DNA of 45,400 nucleotides from Flavobacterium sp. (GCA_026390995.1 JAPLEX010000018.1:1-45400); one strand, 5' to 3'. Positions 33,541 through 43,208 are shown, counted from the stretch's first letter. Notes: generated by a model from the sequence alone, not told the origin. Numbers and translations: made by a program.

Positions 33541-36500
33541 AGGCCAAAAGTTCCATATACTGCAAGGCTGCACGAATGGATTTTACCTGCTCAAAGGTGA
33601 GCAACAAACGCAAGCCGTTGGGAGTTTGTTTTTCTTTGAGTTTGCAATGTTGAGCCTGTTGTTGTACCAACTGCAGCACCCGATGAAATTGGGACGAGGC
33701 ATAAAAATCACTTTGCTGATCGGCTATAAAATACCCTATCATTTTGCCTTGTTTGAGCACCAGTTTTTCGATGCCCAACTGGGTAGCAATCCACTTGATG
33801 CGCATGCTACTCAACAAGGAAATCGCCGGTTTGGGCAAAGGGCCAAAACGATCAATGAGTTTGGTTTCGAAGGCCAACAAGGATTCCTCGTCTTTAATGC
33901 CGCTCAACTCGTTGTATAAGTTTAAGCGCTCGGTAATCGAATTGATGAAATCGTCTGGGAATAGCAATTCAAAATCGGTGTCCAATTGCATTTCCTTCAC
34001 GTAGGTTTTAGTTTCTGGATCTTCGTCGCTGGCATACAAGTCCTTGAACTCGTTTTCTTTGAGCTCGTCTATGGCCTCGTTCATAATTTTTTGGTAGGTT
34101 TCAAAGCCAATTTCATTGATAAAACCACTTTGTTCTCCGCCCAATAAATCGCCTGCACCGCGAATTTCTAAATCTTTCATAGCAATATTAAATCCGCTGC
34201 CCAAGTCGCTGTGTTGCTCCAAGGCCTGAATGCGTTTTCGAGCATCCTCGGTCATAGCCGAATAGGGCGGACAGATGAAATAACAAAAGGCTTTTTTGTT
34301 GCTTCGGCCTACCCTGCCTCGCATTTGGTGCAAATCGGAGAGACCAAAATTATTGGCATTGTTAATGAAAATCGTATTGGCATTGGGCACATCCAAGCCG
34401 CTTTCGATAATGGTCGTAGCCACCAAAACATCAAATTCGCCGATCATAAAGGCCAACATCAGTTCTTCGAGTTTGCTTCCTTCCATTTGTCCATGACCCA
34501 CGCCTACTTTGGCATCAGGCACCAAACGCTGAATCATGCCGGCTACTTCTTTGATGTTTTCGATGCGATTGTGGATAAAAAACACCTGACCGTTGCGTTG
34601 AATCTCATACGAAATCGCGTCGCGAATGAGCTCTTCGTTAAAGCTCACCACCGAACTTTCGATGGGGTATCGATTGGGCGGTGGCGTGGTGATGACCGAC
34701 AAATCACGAGCCGCCATCAGCGAAAACTGCAACGTACGTGGAATGGGCGTTGCGGTTAAGGTGAGCGTGTCAATATTGGCCGCGATGGTTTTGAGTTTGT
34801 CTTTTACATTGACGCCAAATTTTTGCTCCTCGTCTACAATCAATAGGCCTAAGTTTTTGAACACCACATTTTTATTGACCAGTTGGTGCGTGCCAATGAT
34901 GATGTCGAGTTTCCCGTCGGCGAGGTTTTGCAAGGTTTGCGTTTTTTGCTTGGCTGTGCGAAAGCGATTCACGTAATCAACCGAAACCGGCATGTCTTTA
35001 AGGCGCTCGGTAAAGGTGCGAAAGTGCTGGTAGGCCAAAATAGTCGTGGGCACCAAAATGGCTACTTGTTTGCCATTGTCAACGGCTTTGAACGCGGCAC
35101 GTATGGCCACTTCGGTTTTGCCAAATCCCACATCGCCACAGACCAATCGATCCATAGGGCGATCGCTCTCCATGTCGAGTTTGATGTCTTGGGTGGCTTT
35201 GAGCTGATCGGGTGTATCCTCGTAGATAAATGAACTTTCTAACTCGGCCTGCAAATAACTATCTGGCGCATACTGGTAGCCTTTTTCCAGACGGCGTTTG
35301 GCATAGAGCTGAATGAGGTTGAACGCGATATGCTTCACGCGGGCCTTTGTTTTTTGTTTCAAGGCTTTCCAAGCGCCCGAGCCCAATTTGTATATTTTGG
35401 GTGGCGCGCCATCTTTTCCGTTGTATTTGGAGATTTTATGCAGCGAATGGATGCTCACATACACAATATCATTGTCGGCGTAAACCAACTTGATGGCTTC
35501 TTGGGTTTTGCCTTCGACTTGAATTTTTTGCAGTCCACCAAATTTCCCAATGCCATGATCCATGTGGGTTACGTAATCGCCAATGGCCAAGGAGGTCAAC
35601 TCTTTGAGCGTGATGGTTTGCTTTTTGGAAAAGCCATTCTTGATCGAAAACTTATGGTAACGTTCAAAAATTTGGTGATCAGTATAACAGGTAAATTGGT
35701 GCTCCGTATCAATAAATCCTTGGTATATAGGGAACACCATAGTTTGGTAATGCTTGCGAATGTCTTCGTGGTTGGCCTCGTCTAAGGAGGCAAAAATAGA
35801 GTGAAATCGGTTGGCTTGTGAGGCGTTTGAACACAACAAATAATTGGTAAATCCCTTGTAGTGGTTGTCGCTCAAATTGTTTAATAACAAATCAAATTGC
35901 TTGTTGAACGAGGGCTGCGGCTGGGTGGCAAAGGCAATATTTTGGGTGCAGGCGAAGAAGGGGTTGCTGGTCCATTCGATTACCGGGAAATCCAATACTT
36001 TTTTTAAAAAATCGGCTGATTGCAGAAATAATTTTTCGGGTGGAATTCTTTTTATGGTACTTTGTAAGTTTTGGTAGGCGGTTTGTGATTTGGCAAAAAG
36101 CGTGTCCAATTTGGCGACCAACAACTCGGTATCTTGCAGCACCAAAACAGTTGATGGCGAAATAAAGTTTAAAAAACTCTCTCTGTTTTCCTGAAAAAAA
36201 CTGTTCTCCAAATTGGGGATGATGCTAATTTTCTTTTGCTTCTCGATAGACAACTGGGTTTCTACATCAAAACTGCGGATGCTATCAACTTCATTGCCAA
36301 AAAACTCGATGCGGTAGGGATGATCATTGGAGAACGAAAACACATCGACGATTCCCCCACGCACCGAAAATTCGCCCGGTTCGGAGATAAAATCGACGCG
36401 CTTAAATTCGTATTCAAACAAGACTTCGTTGATGAAATCGATAGACAACTGATCGCCTACGGACACTTTCAAGGTGTTTTTATCCAATTCTTTTTTGGTC

Positions 36501-36892
36501 ACCACTTTTTCAAACAGGGCTTCTGGATAGGTCACGATGCAAGCCGGTTTGCGTTGCGAATGAATGCGGTTGAGCACCTCGGCCCGCAACAAGACATTGG
36601 CGTTGTCGGTGTCTTCTAATTGGTAGGGACGGCGGTAGGATCCGGGGTAAAACAACACATCATCGGCCCCCAAAAATTGTTCTAAATCGTTCAAATAATA
36701 GGCCGCTTCTTCTTTGTCATTCACCACCAATAAAAAGGGTACCGTGGTTTTTTTGAACAGCGCTTGCAGCACCAACGAAAACGAGGAGCCCGCCAAACCA
36801 CTCAATTGAATTCGGGCTTGCGGATGAATTCCCGCCACAAGTTGCGCCACTTTGGGCGAATTCTCGTACAGATTAAGAAGGGGATTACTCAA
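33539..36892 (-). CDS. mfd: Transcription-repair coupling factor Mfd
   Basis: A 1117-residue SF2 DNA translocase. UvrB-like N-terminal domains come first, then the RNA-polymerase interaction (CarD-like) domain around IGDYVTHMDHGIGKFGGL. Helicase motif I is GDVGFGKTEVA and motif II is DEEQKFG; motif III TATPIPRTL and motif VI QMRGRVGRS follow; a TRCF C-terminal domain closes it. It pushes stalled RNA polymerase off damaged DNA and recruits UvrA for nucleotide excision repair. Length is normal. The start is 11 bases downstream of the lipoprotein gene, so the two may share a transcript. Confidence 0.97.
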   Translation of the reverse strand: MSNPLLNLYENSPKVAQLVAGIHPQARIQLSGLAGSSFSLVLQALFKKTTVPFLLVVNDKEEAAYYLNDLEQFLGADDVLFYPGSYRRPYQLEDTDNANVLLRAEVLNRIHSQRKPACIVTYPEALFEKVVTKKELDKNTLKVSVGDQLSIDFINEVLFEYEFKRVDFISEPGEFSVRGGIVDVFSFSNDHPYRIEFFGNEVDSIRSFDVETQLSIEKQKKISIIPNLENSFFQENRESFLNFISPSTVLVLQDTELLVAKLDTLFAKSQTAYQNLQSTIKRIPPEKLFLQSADFLKKVLDFPVIEWTSNPFFACTQNIAFATQPQPSFNKQFDLLLNNLSDNHYKGFTNYLLCSNASQANRFHSIFASLDEANHEDIRKHYQTMVFPIYQGFIDTEHQFTCYTDHQIFERYHKFSIKNGFSKKQTITLKELTSLAIGDYVTHMDHGIGKFGGLQKIQVEGKTQEAIKLVYADNDIVYVSIHSLHKISKYNGKDGAPPKIYKLGSGAWKALKQKTKARVKHIAFNLIQLYAKRRLEKGYQYAPDSYLQAELESSFIYEDTPDQLKATQDIKLDMESDRPMDRLVCGDVGFGKTEVAIRAAFKAVDNGKQVAILVPTTILAYQHFRTFTERLKDMPVSVDYVNRFRTAKQKTQTLQNLADGKLDIIIGTHQLVNKNVVFKNLGLLIVDEEQKFGVNVKDKLKTIAANIDTLTLTATPIPRTLQFSLMAARDLSVITTPPPNRYPIESSVVSFNEELIRDAISYEIQRNGQVFFIHNRIENIKEVAGMIQRLVPDAKVGVGHGQMEGSKLEELMLAFMIGEFDVLVATTIIESGLDVPNANTIFINNANNFGLSDLHQMRGRVGRSNKKAFCYFICPPYSAMTEDARKRIQALEQHSDLGSGFNIAMKDLEIRGAGDLLGGEQSGFINEIGFETYQKIMNEAIDELKENEFKDLYASDEDPETKTYVKEMQLDTDFELLFPDDFINSITERLNLYNELSGIKDEESLLAFETKLIDRFGPLPKPAISLLSSMRIKWIATQLGIEKLVLKQGKMIGYFIADQQSDFYASSQFHRVLQLVQQQAQHCKLKEKQTPNGLRLLLTFEQVKSIRAALQYMELLA

Positions 36893-36903
36893 AATAGCAG
36901 CGA

Positions 36904-37476
36904 TTATTTAGACGGGATGGCGCGGGTGGTGTCGAGCATTTGTTTCATTTCGGTTTCGCCTTCCTCGGTAGGGATTTCGCTTTTTCGCACAATTTCATCT
37001 AACTGCAAATACAAGGCCTTGAGTTCTATATTCACTTCTGTAATGAGCGATACCACTTTTTGGTCTTGTACGGGAGTGACATTGATGTACAAATTGATTT
37101 GGTTGAATTTGGTAGTGAGCACCGCAATCCTGCTTTTAATTTCGGGTTTGTTGAACACCATTGGAATTGTGTTGGCTAAAACCGCTGATTTTTGGGAGAG
37201 CAAGCGGGCCTTTTTTTGAAAAGCACCCAACGTACTTTTAGGTTTTTGATTGAGTTCGTTGTTAAGTACATACAAATCATTCCATGAGCTGGCAAATTGC
37301 CGTGTATGGGGTGCCAAACTGGGAATCGAAAAATGCCAAGCCCGATTGATGGTTTGAAACACTTGTTCCTTGCGTTGGGCATCTTTTTGGCGTTCCATTA
37401 GCAACTGCGTTTGGTCTTTTTGACAAGCCAATGCCAAGCAAAAAAAGGCTACAAACAAGATCGAGGAAATTTTCAT
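36904..37476 (-). CDS. Predicted lipoprotein, helical, unknown function
   Basis: The ATG at 37476 begins MKISSILFVAFFCLALACQ, a lipoprotein signal with Cys18 in a LALAC lipobox; the longer frame to 37539 would bury it. The mature 170 or so residues are polar and probably mostly helical, with no recognised domain. It lies directly upstream of mfd with an 11-base gap, so the two may be cotranscribed although a functional link is not obvious. Confidence 0.82.
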   Translation of the reverse strand: MKISSILFVAFFCLALACQKDQTQLLMERQKDAQRKEQVFQTINRAWHFSIPSLAPHTRQFASSWNDLYVLNNELNQKPKSTLGAFQKKARLLSQKSAVLANTIPMVFNKPEIKSRIAVLTTKFNQINLYINVTPVQDQKVVSLITEVNIELKALYLQLDEIVRKSEIPTEEGETEMKQMLDTTRAIPSK

Positions 37477-37573
37477 GGAAGTAGAATTGAAGGCCAAAGT
37501 TACAAAGGTAAAACGAAAGTAAAAAACAAGAAACAACAATAAAAAAGGCTTATTTATTGCGTTACGAAAACGT

Positions 37574-37581
37574 TATATTTG
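37574..37581 (+). promoter_or_regulatory. -7 element of the threonine dehydrogenase gene
   Basis: TATATTTG matches TAnnTTTG, 21 bases before the ATG at 37603. The in-frame TTG start at 37579 would lie inside this element, so the ATG is preferred. A TTG at 37557-37559 is only 14 bases away, tighter than usual. Confidence 0.5.
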
Positions 37582-37602
37582 TTGATCAAAACACGCAATA
37601 GA

Positions 37603-38562
37603 ATGACTCCAAAAATTTTGATTATTGGTGCCTGTGGTCAAATCGGCACAGAACTTACCCACCAGCTTAGAGCCCTGTATGGGGTTGAAAACGTAATCGC
37701 CTCTGACATCCGGAAATTAAATAACGAGGTGGTAAATTCGGGGCCTTTTGAGGTGGTGAATGCCTTAGACTTTAATCAGATTGAGCATTTGGTAGAAGTA
37801 CATCAAATTACTGACGTCTATTTAATGGCGGCATTGCTCTCGGCTACTGCAGAGAAAAACCCGGCCTTTGCCTGGGATTTGAACATGAATTCCTTGTTTC
37901 ATGTGTTGAATCTGGCGAAAGCCAAAAAAATTAAAAAGATATTTTGGCCATCTAGTATAGCCGTTTTTGGGCCAACTACTCCCAAAGAGCAAACGCCTCA
38001 ATTTACGGTCATGGAACCTTCTACGGTGTATGGCATCAGCAAACAAGCCGGCGAACGCTGGTGCGAATATTACCACAACATATTTGGTGTAGATGTGCGC
38101 AGCATTCGCTACCCAGGCTTAATTAGTTGGAGTACGCCTCCTGGCGGTGGAACGACCGATTATGCCGTAGATATTTTTCATCAAGCACTCAAAAAAGGAA
38201 CTTACGAATGTTTTTTATCCGAAAACACCAAAATGCCCATGATGTATATGGACGATGCCATTCGCGCAACGATTGCCATTATGCAAGCCGACGCAACTAA
38301 CTTGAGCATACATTCTTCCTACAATTTGGCGGCCATGAGTTTTACGCCCAAAGAAATTGCAGCCGAAATCACCAAACACATCCCTGATTTCACCATCACT
38401 TACCAACCTGATTTTCGTCAAAAAATTGCCGACAGTTGGCCCGCCAGTATAGACGATGCCTATGCCCGAAACGACTGGGGTTGGAACCACCAATTTGATT
38501 TAGCCAGTATGACTCAAGTGATGCTAGAGAAGCTGCAGCAGCATGATATAGATGTGCGTTAA
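37603..38562 (+). CDS. L-threonine 3-dehydrogenase, SDR (UDP-galactose-epimerase-like) type
   Basis: From the ATG at 37603 the product has 319 residues. A GACGQIGTELT Rossmann motif opens it, FWPSSIAVFG and YGISKQAGERW hold the catalytic Ser and Tyr-x-x-x-Lys. IRYPGLISW and GGTTDYAVDIF with PMMYMDDA are segments characteristic of this enzyme group. It oxidises threonine with NAD+ to 2-amino-3-ketobutyrate, the first step of threonine breakdown to glycine and acetyl-CoA. The same type is known from Flavobacterium frigidimaris. It is transcribed alone and its stop is one base from that of the convergent lipoprotein gene. Confidence 0.92.
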   Translation: MTPKILIIGACGQIGTELTHQLRALYGVENVIASDIRKLNNEVVNSGPFEVVNALDFNQIEHLVEVHQITDVYLMAALLSATAEKNPAFAWDLNMNSLFHVLNLAKAKKIKKIFWPSSIAVFGPTTPKEQTPQFTVMEPSTVYGISKQAGERWCEYYHNIFGVDVRSIRYPGLISWSTPPGGGTTDYAVDIFHQALKKGTYECFLSENTKMPMMYMDDAIRATIAIMQADATNLSIHSSYNLAAMSFTPKEIAAEITKHIPDFTITYQPDFRQKIADSWPASIDDAYARNDWGWNHQFDLASMTQVMLEKLQQHDIDVR

Positions 38563-38563
38563 T

Positions 38564-39076
38564 CTATTGCGCTGATTTCGGAATCTTGGATTGCAATAAA
38601 ATAGACTCGGCTTTTTCTTTGAGTTGAATGACCGCGTTGGTATTATCATTGGGAATGGTCATCGATAAAACATACTGTTTAATATGCCATTTTCCTTTAG
38701 ATTGAACTAATACTCCCGACCCTCTACAGCCTTTCATCCACGTACTTAACAACTCATCAAACCAGACCGTTTTTTGGTCTTGACTAAAATAAACATGCCG
38801 TTCTACTGCCTTAAAATCCCAGGCTTTCCCGCGATCAAAAAAGGGTTTGGCAAAAACTTCGAATTCTTGTTTTGTCCAATATTCGGTAGCGTCGGTGCCC
38901 ACAAAAATACCGTCCGGCGTAAAAGCATCAAAATAGCGGCTGTAATCGGCGTTTGAAGCCGCCTGATGCCAAGCGTCCAAAAATTGATTTACTTGATTTA
39001 TATCCGCTGTATTGGGCTGCAATGGTTTGCAGGAAACAATCAGCAAAAAGAATAATGCAATCGAATAGGTTTTCAT
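38564..39076 (-). CDS. Lipoprotein with SnoaL/NTF2-like domain
   Basis: The ATG at 39076 gives 170 residues with a lipobox (LLIVSC, Cys16). The mature part, starting near VNQFLDAWHQAASN and continuing DYSRYFDAFTPDGIFVGTD, is a typical NTF2-like SnoaL_3 fold, a small alpha+beta cone often used for ligand binding or ketosteroid-isomerase-like reactions. No catalytic residues can be assigned with confidence. A longer frame to 39157 would place the signal internally. Confidence 0.88.
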   Translation of the reverse strand: MKTYSIALFFLLIVSCKPLQPNTADINQVNQFLDAWHQAASNADYSRYFDAFTPDGIFVGTDATEYWTKQEFEVFAKPFFDRGKAWDFKAVERHVYFSQDQKTVWFDELLSTWMKGCRGSGVLVQSKGKWHIKQYVLSMTIPNDNTNAVIQLKEKAESILLQSKIPKSAQ

Positions 39077-39216
39077 TGTATCGGTTTTACATGACGAAAA
39101 TAGTGATTTTAGAAACGTGTGGGCTACTCTAAAAATGATAGCTCTTCCGAAAACCATCTAGTGAATTCAAATTAATGGCGTGTAATTTGTAAAACGCGCT
39201 GTACAATTTGAATGGT

Positions 39217-39224
39217 TATATTTG
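39217..39224 (+). promoter_or_regulatory. -7 element of the guanine-deaminase-like gene
   Basis: TATATTTG matches TAnnTTTG, 15 bases before the ATG at 39240. It overlaps the alternative TTG start at 39222, which argues against that start. No well-spaced -33 TTG is evident. Confidence 0.5.
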
Positions 39225-39239
39225 ACAAAACAAAATGTG

Positions 39240-39722
39240 ATGGAAATGCAAGAAGAACATACGCAATTTATGGCAGAAGCCATTCGTTTGGCAACAGAAA
39301 ATGTAAGCCTGCGCAATGGCGGTCCTTTTGGTGCTGTTGTGGTGAAAAACGGAGAAGTTGTAGGAAGAGGCTACAACCAAGTAACCGCCAACAATGACCC
39401 TACAGCCCATGCCGAGGTAATGGCAATTCGAGATGCCTGCCAAACCTTACAAATTTTTCAGTTGGACGGCTGTGTAGTTTATACTTCGTGTGAACCCTGC
39501 CCGATGTGTTTGGGTGCTATATATTGGGCAAGACCCGACAAACTTTATTATGGGTGTACCAAAGACGATGCAGCTGCTATTGCCTTTGATGATGCGTTTA
39601 TTTACGAAGAATTAAATGTGCACTTGCACGAACGTAAAATTCCAATGCTTCCACTTTCTAGAGAAGCGGCTTTAAAAGCCTTTGAGCTTTGGGAAAATAA
39701 CACAACAAAAATTACCTATTGA
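39240..39722 (+). CDS. Guanine deaminase / nucleoside deaminase family
   Basis: The ATG at 39240 gives 160 residues. Zinc ligands and catalytic Glu are His57 and Glu59 in TAHAEV, Cys87 and Cys90 in CEPCPMC. GGPFGAVVVK (28-37) and NDPTAHAE match the GuaD-type guanine deaminase more than TadA. The likely reaction is guanine to xanthine and ammonia in purine salvage; some relatives deaminate other bases. Convergent with the CotH-like gene: the stop codons are separated by one base. Confidence 0.88.
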   Translation: MEMQEEHTQFMAEAIRLATENVSLRNGGPFGAVVVKNGEVVGRGYNQVTANNDPTAHAEVMAIRDACQTLQIFQLDGCVVYTSCEPCPMCLGAIYWARPDKLYYGCTKDDAAAIAFDDAFIYEELNVHLHERKIPMLPLSREAALKAFELWENNTTKITY

Positions 39723-39723
39723 T

Positions 39724-41139
39724 CTACCAAGGAATAGATGCGGTGCGGGTGGTAAAGTAATTAGCTGGCCCACTGTTCCCTCCTGCACTGTTTCCAGATA
39801 ACAAACGGTAATTGGGCTGATTGCCCCAATAAGCCGGCACATCGTTTAGGATCATGTCTTCGCCGGTGTCATTTGATACAAATCCTGAAATCATGGACTG
39901 CCAACCCATGATTCTTATTTTGCTTTTCCCGGCCGTGAAATAATCATTTTGCAGTAAGGTTAAGGATTTTACATAATTTTTATAAACGGTTTGGTACTGC
40001 GGAATGGCCAATATTTTTGTGATCAACGGGCGTTGTGAAGAAGGGCCCCAGTTGAGCGGATTTTGTGTGCCTGAGTTTGACAATATCGCAGAAGTTCCTA
40101 AGGAATTGTCGTAATCATAGGGAATGAAATAGGCTTTCCCATTGGGCGCAAAGTAAAAATAGAAATTATTGCAATTCACCCAATAATCATCCCACATCCC
40201 TAAAACTACACTGGTGGCATAGGTTTTTAGAAACAGATCGACATCCATTTGAGTGGTTATCCAATTCTGAAATTCAACGCCTGTTTTCATATTTAAGTTG
40301 GCGATGAACTCGGATAATTGATTTTTGGCTGTGAGCAATTCGGTTTCGCGGGTTTTTAAATCGTAGGCGTAATATTGGGAAAGCGAAGGAGTTAGACTCA
40401 CGTTTTCAACACCCATGCTATTTACAGAATAGAAATCGGCTTTGTTGCTGCCAAGGTTGTACCCTTTCCATAAAAATCCGGTACCGGCTCCCCATAGTGC
40501 GCTTTTCTTGGCGAGAAAATCTTCGTCAACGGCTTCCAGTAATTCATATACGCCAAAGTAGGCCGGTGTGGCATCCCCTTCTACTTCGATTGTGAGTTTA
40601 CAATAGGATGCCTTGGGCGCTGTCCAGCAGCCAAATCGACGAAATAAATCATAGGAGTAGATTTCTCTGCTGTAGGTGGCGTCATCTTTAAACCACTTTA
40701 AATTTACTTTATTAAGACCAGCAAAACGTTGATCGCTAATAAATTTAGAAAAGTCCAAGGCAAAATGAGCGTGGTGCCAATCGGGGTTTGTTGCGTTATG
40801 TAATTGACCGTTGCTTCCTTCGGGTCTTCTGCGGCTAGTATTGCCTCGTAACTTTAATCCAATGCTGTCTAATTGCACCGAACTACCGTTGGTGGTGAAT
40901 GTAAAATTGGAAACTACTTTCTTTTCATTTTTGGGATTCAAATCATAATACTGCAATAATTTGTTCCATTCTGCCAAGCTAAAACGCAATTTTATCTCGG
41001 GAACCACTTTTAAATTAAACACGTCCGTCTCCACTACTGGCGGCATCGGTTTTGCCGCTGGGGGAGTTGCCGTAAATTGATCGCCATTGCTACAGTACAT
41101 AAGCAATAACAGCGGAAGCAACAAGATGGTTTTTTTCAT
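39724..41139 (-). CDS. CotH-family (atypical kinase) lipoprotein
   Basis: The ATG at 41139 gives 471 residues and a lipobox ending LLLMYCS (Cys16). CotH-like segments: IGLKLRGNTSRRRP (about 104-117), KVNLKWFKDDATYSREI, YELLEAVDEDFL (about 203-214), and YFIPYDYDNSLG, the conserved YDxDN block near residue 346. In Bacillus, CotH is a spore-coat protein kinase; in Bacteroidetes the family is surface-exposed, with substrates unknown. Here, with no sporulation, phosphorylation or binding of exported proteins is a guess. Upstream, TATCTTTG (minus strand, 41158-41165) is a candidate -7. Confidence 0.86.
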   Translation of the reverse strand: MKKTILLLPLLLLMYCSNGDQFTATPPAAKPMPPVVETDVFNLKVVPEIKLRFSLAEWNKLLQYYDLNPKNEKKVVSNFTFTTNGSSVQLDSIGLKLRGNTSRRRPEGSNGQLHNATNPDWHHAHFALDFSKFISDQRFAGLNKVNLKWFKDDATYSREIYSYDLFRRFGCWTAPKASYCKLTIEVEGDATPAYFGVYELLEAVDEDFLAKKSALWGAGTGFLWKGYNLGSNKADFYSVNSMGVENVSLTPSLSQYYAYDLKTRETELLTAKNQLSEFIANLNMKTGVEFQNWITTQMDVDLFLKTYATSVVLGMWDDYWVNCNNFYFYFAPNGKAYFIPYDYDNSLGTSAILSNSGTQNPLNWGPSSQRPLITKILAIPQYQTVYKNYVKSLTLLQNDYFTAGKSKIRIMGWQSMISGFVSNDTGEDMILNDVPAYWGNQPNYRLLSGNSAGGNSGPANYFTTRTASIPW

Positions 41140-41157
41140 GAGATGATTTCTGGGATT

Positions 41158-41165
41158 CAAAGATA
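41158..41165 (-). promoter_or_regulatory. -7 element of the CotH-like gene
   Basis: The minus strand reads TATCTTTG, an exact TAnnTTTG match, 19 bases before the ATG at 41139. A TTGACA lies 10 bases upstream of it, closer than the usual -33 spacing. Confidence 0.45.
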
Positions 41166-41282
41166 ATCGATGTTCTGTCAACTCAGCTGTTCGGAAAGGC
41201 TATTTTATGAGGCGGTGCAAAACAATTGAAGGAAATTCTTAATCGTGGTTGTTTTGCAAGTAATACTGGCTTACAAACAAAA

Positions 41283-41303
41283 AAACCGGGAAATACCCGG
41301 TTT
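41283..41303 (-). terminator. Terminator of the adhesin-PorP/SprF-OmpA operon
   Basis: An 8-bp stem AAACCGGG / CCCGGTTT with a 5-base loop. On the minus strand it is followed by a T run, 22 bases past the stop at 41325. Confidence 0.9.
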
Positions 41304-41324
41304 CTTTATAAATATGTTGGTTGT

Positions 41325-43190
41325 TTATTTTACAATCAAGAATTCTGATCTTCTGTTTTGAGCGTGTTGCTCTTCTGTACAAGCTTCGCCACAGTTCACT
41401 TTTAATTCTGTTTCACCCAATCCTTTGCCCGAAATTCTATCGGCAGAGATTCCTTTAGAAATCACATATTGAACAGTTGCTTTAGCACGACGATCAGATA
41501 GGTTTAAGTTGTATACATCACTACCTCTGTTGTCGGTGTGCGATTTAGCCAATACCACCAATTTTTCGTTTGATTGCATCACCTGAACTAATTTGTCTAA
41601 CTCAAACGCGCCTTCTTTGGTGATGTTGCTTTTGTTGTATTCAAAGAAAATTGGATTCAAGATAATTTCTGTTTCTGTAATAATCACTTCGATTGGTTTC
41701 AAGCCTGCGGCTACAGTAACCGCTTCTCCTTTGCTTTTGGCTACCCCAAAGGTATTGCTTTCGTAACCGTCTTTTGAAGCTTGGATCGTGTAGGAGGTAT
41801 TACACTCTACTTTGTAGGTTACTTCTCCTTTGTCGTTACTCATCTCAGTAGCGATTACGTTGCTTTTGTCGTCTACAATTGCCACGCTGGCATTGGCCAA
41901 AATCGCGCCTGTTTTAGCGTCAGTAACAGTAGTAGTTACTGGAACCGCACAAATTGGAATCGCTTTAAAGAAATCATCGTTTCCGTTTCTGTTACTAGAA
42001 AAGAAACCTAGATTTTTGTCTTTGTTGAAGCTAAAAGAGAAATCGTCTTTTTCGGTGTTAACCGGCTGACCCAAATTGGTTGCGTCGCCAGACACTAAAT
42101 TAATTTGAAAAACGTCTGTTCCACCCAAACCAGGATGTCCGCTTGATGCAAAATACAAGGTAGTGTTGTCGTCGGCAATAAATGGGAAGCTTTCATAGCC
42201 AGCCGTGTTTACTTTAGCGCCTAAATTTTCTGGGGCACCAAATGTTCCGTCTTCGTTTACAGCTACTTTCCAGATGTCTACGCCACCTAATCCGCCAGGC
42301 ATGTCAGAAGAAAAATACAAGGTTTTTCCATCGCGACTAAGGCTTGGGTTACTTGTAGAGTATTCGGTGCTATTAAAAGACAACGAAACTACTTTGCCCC
42401 ATTTGTCGCCTTCTTTAACTGATTTGAAAATGTTGTTGCGGCCTAATTTTAATTTTTTGGCTTTGTCTTTTTCAAACTCTGACTCTCTGAAACTATCGCC
42501 GCCAAAGTAAGCTGTGTTGCCATCAGCGCTTATGGTAATTGGACCGTCGTGGTATTTGGAATTCAACTGAGTAATTGGCAGGGCGTTGGTGATGGTCCCG
42601 TCGTCATTGTAATCGGCTTTGTATATATCTAAAAAGGGCTCTTTATTCCAGCCATATTCTTTCCGGGAACCGCTACGAGCACTAGTAAAATAGAAGATAT
42701 TGTTGTATAAAACTCCTCCAAACTCAGATTTGTCGCTACCAATATCCATCACTGATACGTCAAACGATTTATGTTTGTCTAACAAGCGAGGAATGTAGTT
42801 TGGGTTTTCATTAAATAAAATAGCTCGGGTATCAGCAGGAACCAAGCTGGCAAATTTTTGCATTTGCACGTTAGACTCTGCGTATTTACCATTTGCTTTC
42901 AACATTTGAGCGTACCGATAATACATTTCCGGATCTTGGTTAGTTTCCACCGCTTTTTCATACCATTTGGCCGCTTCAGCTGTATTAAACATATTGTAAT
43001 ACAAATCGGCTAATTGGTTGTAGATATACCCGTCACCTTTTCCTTTTTCAACCAATTTAAGGTATTCTTGGGCTGCAGAAACATACTCGTAACGGTTGTA
43101 CAATTTGTCTGCTTTTTGCGTGAGCGTGCTTTGTGCCGAAACACTTCCGCTCACAATCACAAAACTTAATGCTATATATAACTTTTTCAT
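41325..43190 (-). CDS. OmpA-family outer-membrane protein with TPR and PD40 repeats
   Basis: A 621-residue protein: signal peptide (about 1-19), TPR-like repeats (about 25-110; YNQLADLYYN, AAKWYEKAVETN), beta-propeller PD40-type repeats (about 140-400; SLSRDGKTLYFSSD, GGVDIWKV), a carboxypeptidase-regulatory-like domain (about 425-500) and a C-terminal OmpA domain with SHTDNRGSDVYN and SDRRAKATVQYV, which binds peptidoglycan. This layout is frequent beside PorP/SprF genes and resembles the T9SS-associated PorE class. It should link the outer membrane system to the cell wall. It is the last gene of the operon, 18 bases after the PorP/SprF gene. Confidence 0.92.
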   Translation of the reverse strand: MKKLYIALSFVIVSGSVSAQSTLTQKADKLYNRYEYVSAAQEYLKLVEKGKGDGYIYNQLADLYYNMFNTAEAAKWYEKAVETNQDPEMYYRYAQMLKANGKYAESNVQMQKFASLVPADTRAILFNENPNYIPRLLDKHKSFDVSVMDIGSDKSEFGGVLYNNIFYFTSARSGSRKEYGWNKEPFLDIYKADYNDDGTITNALPITQLNSKYHDGPITISADGNTAYFGGDSFRESEFEKDKAKKLKLGRNNIFKSVKEGDKWGKVVSLSFNSTEYSTSNPSLSRDGKTLYFSSDMPGGLGGVDIWKVAVNEDGTFGAPENLGAKVNTAGYESFPFIADDNTTLYFASSGHPGLGGTDVFQINLVSGDATNLGQPVNTEKDDFSFSFNKDKNLGFFSSNRNGNDDFFKAIPICAVPVTTTVTDAKTGAILANASVAIVDDKSNVIATEMSNDKGEVTYKVECNTSYTIQASKDGYESNTFGVAKSKGEAVTVAAGLKPIEVIITETEIILNPIFFEYNKSNITKEGAFELDKLVQVMQSNEKLVVLAKSHTDNRGSDVYNLNLSDRRAKATVQYVISKGISADRISGKGLGETELKVNCGEACTEEQHAQNRRSEFLIVK

Positions 43191-43208
43191 TTTTACGTTC
43201 GATTTATG

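Noticed and set aside
39222..39239. TTG start of the deaminase at 39222
   Set aside because: It lies inside the TATATTTG promoter element; the ATG at 39240 gives a normal family start.
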